Source: a virus
Virus record (IMG/VR): IMGVR_UViG_3300032088_000095
Coordinates: 1 to 22,841 of that record
Reading direction: 5' to 3' (one strand)
Length of the DNA stretch: 22,841 nucleotides
In this document: positions 1 through 6,097 of the stretch, in pieces
Layout: each line of letters begins with the position of its first letter
Position numbering within the stretch: position 1 is the first letter of the stretch
Program-made: the position numbers and the translations under genes
The notes under the pieces: generated by a model
Seen by the model: the letters and a program-made list of their open reading frames with translations, nothing else
Databases searched by the model: none
What the model was told of the DNA's origin: nothing

Positions 1-2
1 AC

Positions 3-1967
3 GATGATCGTCGCAACTGGTGGCCAGGCAAGAGCCGTGACCACCGCAAGCACGGAGCAGATGCTTTCCCTTGGGAGGGAGCATCAGACACAGAGAGCCA
101 CGTCATTGACGAACGCATTACACGACTGGTGTCTTTGTTTATGTCTTCGCTGAATCGGTCTAACATTCGTGCTTATCCAGTGGAGTCCAATGATATTGCC
201 CGTGCAGAGATTGTATCTTCATTCCTAAAGTGGATGGTAACCAGTGGGTATATCCCTCGGTACAAGCGTGAAATGGAGCTAGGTGCCAACTACCTGCTAG
301 AGCGTGGAATGCTTATTACTTATGTAGGCTGGCACACAGAGGACCGTCAGTTCCTACAGAAGCTTACACTTGAGCAGATCGCAGAGCTAGACCCAAATAT
401 TTTTGGTGCAGTTCAGTCAGGTGAAAATGACGATGAGCTAGTGCTTATGCTTCAGAACATCTTTGACGGTGTAACGGACAAGCGAGCAAAGAAAGCACTC
501 AAGGACCTACGCAAGTTCGGGGAAGCGGAGCTTCCAACTGTACGCCGTCAGATTGACGCACCAGAGATTAAGACACTTGCCCCAGACGGAGATTTCTTTT
601 TCCCAGCTTATGTAACTGATCCACAGCGTGCACCTTACTGCTTCTGGAAGACTTACTACACTGCTCAAGAGCTAGAGAATAAGGTAGCTACAGCAGGCTG
701 GGACGCAGATTTTGTTGATTATATTATTGAGCACTACAGAGGTGTTAATATAGATAGCGTTGAAAGAGAACAGGAAGGCCGCCGCAGTACTAGCTTGACC
801 GATAACGCCTACGAGGCGCATGAACTAATAGAAATCGTGTATGCGTACCAGCGGTTGGTCGATCCTGACGATGGTTCAGAGGGTATCTACTGCACAGTAT
901 TCCACAAGGAGTACAGCGGGGAGAACAACGAAGCACCAGGTTACGCTAAGCGTGAGCTACTAAATGGCTACGAGGACTACCCAGTGGTAGTCACAAAGCT
1001 GTCAGAGGACAGCAAGCGTCTATATGATACAACTACGGTTCCAGATATTCTTCGTGGTATCCAGAACCAAGTTAAGGTAGAGCGTGACTCTCGCATTGAT
1101 CGCAACAGTTTATCTACGCTACCCCCTATCCTGCACCCAGTAGGTCAGGCACCAAGTGACTGGGGTCCTGGTCGTATGATTCCTTATCGCCGTAAGGGTG
1201 ACCTGGACTTTGCACCTGTGCCTCCTGCACCTATTGGTTCCATTGAGATCGAGCAGACCCTAGAGGGTTTAGCGGATCGCCTAGTCGGACTAGACGAAGA
1301 CTCTCAGATCTCTAGTGTACGCAAGCAGTTCCTCGTGGACAAGTTCTTGCAGCATAATGCAGAGGTTATGCGTATGGCGTACCGTTGCTTCCAACGCTTT
1401 GGACCAGACGAAGTATTCTTCCGTGTAACTGGAATACCTGACCCACAAGTAATGGACCGAGGTGACCCTGACGCAGACTTTGATATCACTATTAACTACG
1501 ATGTGCTAAACACAGATCCTAAGTCCCAGGAAGTTAAGCTTGCTCAAATGACACAGCTTATCCAACTGGACCGCAATGGCCGTATCGACGTTGATAAACT
1601 ACTTGCAGTAATGGCAAGCAGTGTTGATCCGATCCTAGCGGACTCCGTGCTGACACCTGTAGAGGATGCACAGCAGCAGGTAGTCAAAGACGTAACCGAC
1701 GACCTGACGAAGATCTATGCAGGCATTGAAATGCCAGCTCGTGCAAGCGGTGGTCAGATTGCAATGCAAGTACTAGAGCAGTATGGTCAGCAGCCTGACA
1801 TCCAGCAAAAGCTACAAGAGGACGAAGCCTTTGCGAGTCGCCTGCAAAAGTACGCAGGTCAGTATCAATTCCAGATGCAACAAATGCAGAACGCTGAGAT
1901 TGGCCGCATCGGTACAACCCCAGCGCAGATGGGTGAAGTAGGAACTCAAAATATGGGACAGTACTAA
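3..1967 (+). CDS. Portal protein (5' end cut by window)
   Basis: Probable portal (head-to-tail connector) protein, which forms the dodecameric ring at one capsid vertex through which DNA is packaged and ejected. The frame is open from base 3, so the true start lies upstream; the first internal start codon is a GTG at 129, but residues encoded before it (NWWPGKSRD, KHGADAFPWEGASD, then VIDERI) match the N-terminal block I associate with portals of marine podovirus-like phages, so the coding region clearly begins earlier. About 654 residues are visible, a normal size for this class. The C-terminus is Gln/Met-rich (QYQFQMQQMQNAE), as is common in portal barrel ends. It is followed by a small gene one base after the stop, then scaffold and capsid genes, the canonical head order. 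The large terminase would be expected just upstream, outside the window. Family call is from recalled motifs and context. Confidence 0.85.
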   Translation, partial: DDRRNWWPGKSRDHRKHGADAFPWEGASDTESHVIDERITRLVSLFMSSLNRSNIRAYPVESNDIARAEIVSSFLKWMVTSGYIPRYKREMELGANYLLERGMLITYVGWHTEDRQFLQKLTLEQIAELDPNIFGAVQSGENDDELVLMLQNIFDGVTDKRAKKALKDLRKFGEAELPTVRRQIDAPEIKTLAPDGDFFFPAYVTDPQRAPYCFWKTYYTAQELENKVATAGWDADFVDYIIEHYRGVNIDSVEREQEGRRSTSLTDNAYEAHELIEIVYAYQRLVDPDDGSEGIYCTVFHKEYSGENNEAPGYAKRELLNGYEDYPVVVTKLSEDSKRLYDTTTVPDILRGIQNQVKVERDSRIDRNSLSTLPPILHPVGQAPSDWGPGRMIPYRRKGDLDFAPVPPAPIGSIEIEQTLEGLADRLVGLDEDSQISSVRKQFLVDKFLQHNAEVMRMAYRCFQRFGPDEVFFRVTGIPDPQVMDRGDPDADFDITINYDVLNTDPKSQEVKLAQMTQLIQLDRNGRIDVDKLLAVMASSVDPILADSVLTPVEDAQQQVVKDVTDDLTKIYAGIEMPARASGGQIAMQVLEQYGQQPDIQQKLQEDEAFASRLQKYAGQYQFQMQQMQNAEIGRIGTTPAQMGEVGTQNMGQY

Positions 1968-1968
1968 T

Positions 1969-2385
1969 ATGACTCCAGAAGAATACGGAAATAAGCGGGC
2001 ATCAGATAAACTCTTCGGGTTTCCTATTCGTGAAAAGTTATATCCTGGGGAGGATCAATTTTTCTCGGATAGACCTGAAGTAGCTGGTATGGCGGCTGAG
2101 GATAATACTATTATTCTTAATCCGTACAGCCCTTTATCAAAAAAACAATTAGGTGCAGTAGCAGAAAATGAAGCTATTCGCTTAAAGATGCGACAAGATG
2201 AATTTGATCCAGAGTTTGAAGTTACACCAGATCAAGTTAAATTCTTTGAAGGGACTGAGTACGCAGATAATCCAACAGCAATGAAACAAACCATTCTTGC
2301 TAGAGTTTACAGCAGTGATCCTAGTGCAAAGGCCACACCTGAGCAGAAACAAGTTTTAAAGGAATATCTTTCAAAAGATAAATAA
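1969..2385 (+). CDS. Hypothetical protein between portal and scaffold
   Basis: A 138-residue protein of unknown function that starts one base after the portal stop (TAA-T-ATG) with no obvious ribosome binding site, suggesting translational coupling. It is soluble-looking, with no membrane segment or signal peptide. The middle (AEDNTIILNPYSPLS, then AENEAIRLKMR) and the C-terminal part (GTEYADNPTAMKQTILARV, then SDPSAKATPEQ) look like conserved blocks that I recall from uncharacterised proteins of marine phage genomes, but I cannot name a family. The gene looks more AT-rich than the portal gene and may be an independently acquired insertion. Position suggests a minor head protein or assembly helper; this is inference only. 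Confidence 0.75.
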   Translation: MTPEEYGNKRASDKLFGFPIREKLYPGEDQFFSDRPEVAGMAAEDNTIILNPYSPLSKKQLGAVAENEAIRLKMRQDEFDPEFEVTPDQVKFFEGTEYADNPTAMKQTILARVYSSDPSAKATPEQKQVLKEYLSKDK

Positions 2386-2386
2386 T

Positions 2387-2593
2387 ATGACAATTGAAGA
2401 AGACATTGAACATCTAAAGCGGCACGATTCGTTTAACCGCTTCATTGACCTAATCAAGCAAATGCGGGAAGAGTGCATTGGAGAAATGCACGAGGTTCCA
2501 ACTGATAAGCTACAGCAGCTTTCAGGTCGCATTCTAAGCTACGATCAGATTATTACAATGGCCAGTTGGGCAGAGACTTCACCCAATGAATAA
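2387..2593 (+). CDS. Small hypothetical protein (68 aa)
   Basis: A 68-residue acidic, helix-rich protein starting one base after the previous stop (TAA-T-ATG). It has no membrane segment. The stretch LIKQMREECIGEMHEVPTD followed by KLQQLSGRILSYDQI looks like a family of small proteins found next to portal or terminase genes in phages. Its function is unknown; a minor role in head assembly is possible from position alone. It ends just before a promoter-bearing gap that precedes the scaffold gene. Confidence 0.7.
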   Translation: MTIEEDIEHLKRHDSFNRFIDLIKQMREECIGEMHEVPTDKLQQLSGRILSYDQIITMASWAETSPNE

Positions 2594-2594
2594 T

Positions 2595-2623
2595 TTAATA
2601 GCATACATTTCGTGTGCTATAAT
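2595..2623 (+). promoter_or_regulatory. Extended -10 promoter before scaffold gene
   Basis: TTAATA (2595-2600), a 17-base spacer, then TATAAT (2618-2623) preceded by TGC, giving a full extended -10 element. Transcription would start near 2630 and leave a leader of about 34 bases before the scaffold ATG at 2664. An 8-bp inverted repeat with one G-T pair (TAGCATAC at 2599-2606 and GTGTGCTA at 2612-2619) overlaps the -10. The same TGTGCTATAAT string recurs at 5819-5829. Confidence 0.6.
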
Positions 2624-2663
2624 GCAACCATAGCTATCGCTCGGCGTTGAAGAGTGGAAATAT

Positions 2664-3752
2664 ATGAACAAAGAAGTCACAGCAGGAAACGCTGAACCTG
2701 AAAATAATACAGCGGAAAAGACAAATATCACAGCAGAGGATTTTGCGATCCAACGCTTAGGCCAACCAAGCCCTGAACCAGAAGAGCAATCTGCTCCCGA
2801 GGTTGAGGAAGAGGTAGCCGACGAAATTGCTACTGAAGAAGTAGAAGGAGTAGAAGAATCAGACGAGAGTACTGAAGACGAAACTCCCGAAGCGGAAACA
2901 GACGAGCAAGTTCTTTCTCAGATTGATTTAGATGACATGTCCGAAGTGGAACTGCGGGAACTAGCCGACAAGCTAGGCAGCCGTGCAGTAGCCCGCTTTG
3001 GAGAACTCACAGCTAAACGAAAGGCAGCAGAGGAAAGACTCCAAAAACTGGAGTCCAAAATGTTTGCCCAGGAAAACAATCCGCTTACACCAAAGAAAGA
3101 AGTTACAAACAATCCGTTTGATAGCGTAGGGACTCTTGAGGACCTGCAATCAAAAGCTACGGATGCTAGTAATGTTATTGAATGGGCAGAGGACATTATG
3201 TTCAATGCAGACGGATATGAAGCTGATGACGTAGTCACGGAAGTAGAAGGCAAGGAGATGACTAAGGCCGATGTCCGCAATGCATTATTGCAGGCACGTA
3301 AAGCCCGTGACAAATTCCTTCCTGCTCGCCTGGAGGAAATCCAGAAGGTCGAACAAAGCAAACAAATGCAGGAGCACCTAAGTGCTCAGGCTGAAGCTGA
3401 GTTACCTTGGATGACAGGTGAAGACAACGATACACGGCGTGAATACCAGGCCATTATGAGCGACCCTCGGGTCGATACATTGATGACTAATTTACCCGCT
3501 GACGTTAAAGCACAGATGCCGTACTTACTAGCGCACGCCGCTAATAGTATCTACGGTCGGAAAGAAGTAAAGAGCGTTAAGTCCAAGGTACGACTTAACC
3601 CATCAAGTAATTCTACTCCTAGTGCAGCAGGCTCAGAAAAGCCAGCAAGCCGTACAAGTAAATCAATTAAGAACTTGAATAATCAATTCAAGCAATCAGG
3701 TGATAAGAGTGACTTCATTACTCTCAGAACCCTTCAACTACAAAATAGATAA
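2664..3752 (+). CDS. Capsid scaffolding protein
   Basis: A 362-residue, strongly acidic N-terminal protein placed directly before the major capsid gene, the usual position of the scaffold that templates procapsid assembly and is then lost or degraded. Residues about 38-100 are dominated by Glu, Asp and Val. A predicted coiled coil follows at about 100-135 (LADKLGSRAVARFGELTAKR and on). A second helical block covers about 210-250, and the C-terminus is basic with Ser/Asn-rich linkers (SSNSTPSAAGS) and a final KSIKNLNNQFK-like segment, as expected for the part that contacts coat protein. The ATG at 2664 is preceded by GAAGAGTGG, a weak ribosome binding site. No protease domain is visible. Assignment is from composition and position. 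Confidence 0.75.
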   Translation: MNKEVTAGNAEPENNTAEKTNITAEDFAIQRLGQPSPEPEEQSAPEVEEEVADEIATEEVEGVEESDESTEDETPEAETDEQVLSQIDLDDMSEVELRELADKLGSRAVARFGELTAKRKAAEERLQKLESKMFAQENNPLTPKKEVTNNPFDSVGTLEDLQSKATDASNVIEWAEDIMFNADGYEADDVVTEVEGKEMTKADVRNALLQARKARDKFLPARLEEIQKVEQSKQMQEHLSAQAEAELPWMTGEDNDTRREYQAIMSDPRVDTLMTNLPADVKAQMPYLLAHAANSIYGRKEVKSVKSKVRLNPSSNSTPSAAGSEKPASRTSKSIKNLNNQFKQSGDKSDFITLRTLQLQNR

Positions 3753-3755
3753 ATA

Positions 3756-3772
3756 GAGAAGCTGTGCTTCTT
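3756..3772 (+). terminator. Hairpin after scaffold gene, weak terminator candidate
   Basis: Perfect 6-bp inverted repeat AGAAGC-tgt-GCTTCT at 3757-3771, extended by a G-T pair, starting four bases after the scaffold stop. It is followed by TTAAACTAATT rather than a clean T run, so it may attenuate or process mRNA rather than terminate. A TATAAA lies downstream at 3790-3795, six bases before the capsid ATG. Confidence 0.4.
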
Positions 3773-3800
3773 AAACTAATTAATTCAAATATAAAATATT

Positions 3801-4829
3801 ATGTCATTCTCAAATACATTCGATACTAGTCCACTTGGTGGATCTGGTGCCTCTAATCGTGAAGACCTTACAGATGTACTTACCATCTTGGCTCCCGAAG
3901 AAACTCCTGTCCTTTCATCTGCTTCTAAAAAGCGTTCTAGTGCTACATTCACTGAATGGACTGTAGACGCTCTTTCGTCCCCTAGCATTGCTGGTGTTCG
4001 TGAAGGTCAAGACGTTGGTCAAACAATCGGAGACGATACTGACCCTGGTTTTGTTGATCAGTTTGCTGGCCGTGCTCGCCTTGGTAACTACGTTCAAAAG
4101 TTCCGCCGTGCTTTCCAGGTATCTGACCTGCAAGAAGCCGTTGATTCTGTTGGACCTGCTAAGGTTGCACAAGCTGAAGCTAAGGCTATTCGTGAGCTTA
4201 AGCGTGACGTAGAAGCTACGCTTCTTGGTACACAAGACCGCAGCGTAGAAGACGGTGTTAATACACCTTATGGCCTTCGTGGTCTCGGCAAGTGGATTGA
4301 CGCAGCATCTCCTGCTGACATTCCTGCTGGATTCAAAACTCCTGCTTCTTCGATTTACGATATCAGCACTTCTGGTGCATTCAGTGAAACTGCTTTAAAT
4401 GATTTGATCTCTTCGATCTATCGTAAGACTGGCAGCTCCAACAACCTTATGCTTGTTGCTGATACTGGCCTTCGTCGCACTATCGCTGACTTTGCTCGTA
4501 TTTCTCCTAATGCAGTAGAAAACGTACGTTCGGTTAACTACGATGGTAACAAGGCTGAGATCAAACTCTCTGTCGAGCTTTACCAAAGCGACCACGGCAT
4601 CGTATCCATCGTCAACATGAACCCAGACACTGCTCCTGCAACTATTGCTGGCGGTTCGGACTTCAATGACGGCTACCTGCTTAACCCTGAGTACTACGGT
4701 GTGCACGAGCTTATCCCTATGGGTTCGACTCGTCTACCTAATCAAGGTGGCGGCGAGCGTGGTTTCTGCGATTGCACATTGACCCTCGGTGTTTACCACC
4801 CGCAGGCTCACGGTAAGATTACTCAGTAA
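3801..4829 (+). CDS. Major capsid protein (SU10/DUF5309-like)
   Basis: A 342-residue protein I assign to the SU10 major capsid protein family (DUF5309, HK97-fold coat proteins). Supporting blocks are an N-terminal EDLTDVLTILAPEETPVLSS, then the EW and IAGVREGQDV segment, then VQKFRRAFQVSDLQEAVDSVG and the AIRELKRDVEATLLG helix, and a C-terminal beta-rich region (ELYQSDHGIVSIVNMN). It forms the icosahedral shell. The length fits the family. The start at 3801 follows an AT-rich tract without a Shine-Dalgarno site (AAATATAAAATATT), and a TATAAA six bases upstream hints at a leaderless or very short leader. It is flanked by the scaffold gene and a strong terminator, as expected for the most abundant virion protein. 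Confidence 0.88.
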   Translation: MSFSNTFDTSPLGGSGASNREDLTDVLTILAPEETPVLSSASKKRSSATFTEWTVDALSSPSIAGVREGQDVGQTIGDDTDPGFVDQFAGRARLGNYVQKFRRAFQVSDLQEAVDSVGPAKVAQAEAKAIRELKRDVEATLLGTQDRSVEDGVNTPYGLRGLGKWIDAASPADIPAGFKTPASSIYDISTSGAFSETALNDLISSIYRKTGSSNNLMLVADTGLRRTIADFARISPNAVENVRSVNYDGNKAEIKLSVELYQSDHGIVSIVNMNPDTAPATIAGGSDFNDGYLLNPEYYGVHELIPMGSTRLPNQGGGERGFCDCTLTLGVYHPQAHGKITQ

Positions 4830-4835
4830 TCCTGC

Positions 4836-4864
4836 TTGAATTTCTGGGGAGGGGTTGGTATAAT
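4836..4864 (+). promoter_or_regulatory. Promoter whose -10 lies in a terminator loop
   Basis: TTGAAT (4836-4841), a 17-base spacer, then TATAAT (4859-4864) preceded by TGG, forming an extended -10. The -10 hexamer occupies most of the 7-base loop of the terminator hairpin at 4846-4878. A start near 4871 would give a roughly 30-base, pyrimidine- and AT-rich leader to the ATG at 4901. Confidence 0.55.
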
Positions 4865-4884
4865 CCCAGCCTCTCCCCTTTTTT
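4846..4884 (+). terminator. Strong intrinsic terminator after capsid gene
   Basis: A 13-bp stem (GGGGAGGGGTTGG at 4846-4858 paired with CCAGCCTCTCCCC-type sequence at 4866-4878, including two G-U pairs), a 7-base loop TATAATC, and a run of six T at 4879-4884. It begins 17 bases after the capsid stop codon. It would limit read-through from the highly expressed capsid gene into downstream connector and tail genes. Confidence 0.85.
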
Positions 4885-4900
4885 ACTTTTAATTTTTAAT

Positions 4901-5206
4901 ATGGATATAATTACACCAGCTACAACTTATTCTGATGCAGAGGTCGATAAGGCTTTTATGGATGAAATCAAAAGCGGACTTCAACTTGAAAAGCGTACTG
5001 AAGCTAATCGTACAAATCAGGCTCGCAAAGAAGCTACACAGGAGCGTGGCAAGGTGCACCCAGTACTAGGACGTTGCGTTGCAACTATTCCGCATCGTGA
5101 GTACTTTAGACTTATTAAAAAATATGGACAAGAGACAGTGCACTCAAAAGAGTTCCTGCAGTATTTCCAAAAGAATTTCTCAGACCTTACGCCGAACAAG
5201 CTATAA
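4901..5206 (+). CDS. Hypothetical protein between capsid and connector
   Basis: A 101-residue protein of unknown function. The N-terminal half is charged and helical (AFMDEIKSGLQLEKRTEANR), and the C-terminal half has the block HPVLGRCVATIPHREYFRLI then KKYGQETVHSKEFLQYFQK, which reads like a conserved family of small proteins located after capsid genes in aquatic phages. There is no signal peptide or membrane segment. The ATG follows an AT-rich leader (TTTTTAAT) with no Shine-Dalgarno site. The stop TAA overlaps the next ATG (TAATG at 5204-5208). It could be a minor capsid or neck accessory protein, inferred from position only. Confidence 0.7.
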   Translation: MDIITPATTYSDAEVDKAFMDEIKSGLQLEKRTEANRTNQARKEATQERGKVHPVLGRCVATIPHREYFRLIKKYGQETVHSKEFLQYFQKNFSDLTPNKL

Positions 5207-5814
5207 TGCAGACAAAAACCTACAGCGATTTATATAACTTAGTAACGGCACTTTCGGGTGTAGGTAGCTTTACTCCAGAGGAGAAGCTTAATATTTTACA
5301 GTTCGTCAACCGACGAGCATTTGAAGCGTACCGTACTAGCCCTAGCTGGCCACGCTACGCTGTTATCGGGGAAGAGCGTGCACTGGGGGACTCAGGATTA
5401 GTTCCCTATGCAGAGGCTGGCCTGGACAATATCTCAGACTTCCAACGCATCTATCGGACTCAACCGTTCCTTCGTAACTCTGCACTAGAGTACGAGTTCT
5501 ACGTTGATTCAAGTGGTGCGCACGTACTTAACGTTGTTACCAATGATGCAACTTCAGTATTCGTAAACTACCAGAAGGAGTTACCTACCTTTACGGAGGA
5601 CTCCACAGATATTCCATATGAGTTCTTTTTCTTTTTAGCGCATTCCGTGTATGCAGACTTCCTACGTATGGATGGTCAGCACGACAAGGCTATGACTGAA
5701 GAACAAGTTGCAGGTACTTACCTTGCGCTTGAGTTAGAAAAGATCGATATGCGATCTAACAATAATACTATTAACAAAAGATTTTCAACGTACGTAAGTA
5801 ACCAAGCGAGATAG
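5206..5814 (+). CDS. Head-tail connector / neck protein
   Basis: A 202-residue protein placed two genes after the major capsid gene. The pattern of an N-terminal helical LYNLVTALSGVGSFTPEEKL, NRRAFEAYRTSPSWPRYAV, a beta-rich middle (EYEFYVDSSGAHVLNV, VFVNYQKELPTFTED) and a C-terminal helical HSVYADFLRMDGQHDKAMTE matches what I recall of adaptor or neck proteins (gp4/gp11-like tail tubular A class) that sit under the portal and join the tail. Length and position fit. It starts by TAATG overlap with the preceding stop. The stop TAG begins the inverted repeat of the next promoter. Assignment is moderate, from pattern and synteny rather than a search. Confidence 0.6.
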   Translation: MQTKTYSDLYNLVTALSGVGSFTPEEKLNILQFVNRRAFEAYRTSPSWPRYAVIGEERALGDSGLVPYAEAGLDNISDFQRIYRTQPFLRNSALEYEFYVDSSGAHVLNVVTNDATSVFVNYQKELPTFTEDSTDIPYEFFFFLAHSVYADFLRMDGQHDKAMTEEQVAGTYLALELEKIDMRSNNNTINKRFSTYVSNQAR

Positions 5815-5829
5815 CACTTGTGCTATAAT
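5812..5829 (+). promoter_or_regulatory. Extended -10 promoter, predicted leaderless start
   Basis: TGC-TATAAT (TATAAT at 5824-5829) with no recognisable -35. A perfect inverted repeat TAGCAC-tt-GTGCTA (5812-5825) overlaps the -10 and includes the preceding stop codon TAG. The expected start, seven bases after the hexamer, is exactly the A of the ATG at 5836, and there is no Shine-Dalgarno site, so the mRNA would be leaderless. Confidence 0.6.
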
Positions 5830-5835
5830 ACAATT

Positions 5836-6096
5836 ATGAGTTCATCAAGAAATAACACACTAGAATTTTCCTCAGTTGGATCAGAAGTACTTAACGCTGG
5901 TGACTCCGTCACTGGTCAACGATACGGAGCTATTCAACTAGTTACTGATACTAACTTTTCAGTCCTTACAGCAAATAATGTTGACCAGAGCAGTGCTGCA
6001 CTTACGGGTGTAGGCATTGGCGCAGGCACAATTCTTTACGGTCAGTTCAGCGCAGTTGCTGTAACTAGCGGTCTAGTAATCTGCCACAAGTACTAG
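5836..6096 (+). CDS. Small virion-like protein (86 aa)
   Basis: An 86-residue protein, rich in Ser, Thr, Gly and Val, with a likely all-beta fold: SSRNNTLEFSSVGSEVLNAG, YGAIQLVTDTNF, then GVGIGAGTILYGQFSAVAV. Such small beta proteins with a GxxIxAGTxLYG-like strand occur beside tail genes in marine phages and may be decoration or tail-tip proteins; function is inferred. The frame is open from a TTG at 5818, but the ATG at 5836 is chosen because the promoter TATAAT lies inside the upstream extension and its predicted start site is the A of this ATG. The next gene starts one base after its stop. Confidence 0.7.
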   Translation: MSSSRNNTLEFSSVGSEVLNAGDSVTGQRYGAIQLVTDTNFSVLTANNVDQSSAALTGVGIGAGTILYGQFSAVAVTSGLVICHKY

Positions 6097-6097
6097 T

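Noticed and set aside
2918-3361. 147-codon open frame on the minus strand
   Set aside because: It lies entirely inside the scaffold gene, is Ser/Leu-rich low complexity as expected of an antisense shadow, and has no family resemblance.
5202-5207. TATAAT overlapping the connector gene start
   Set aside because: It arises from a leucine codon plus the stop TAA and overlapping ATG; no extended -10 or -35, and a start would fall inside the gene.
5818-5835. TTG start extending the 86-residue protein upstream
   Set aside because: The extension is encoded by the promoter itself; the ATG at 5836 fits the predicted transcription start and a normal N-terminus.
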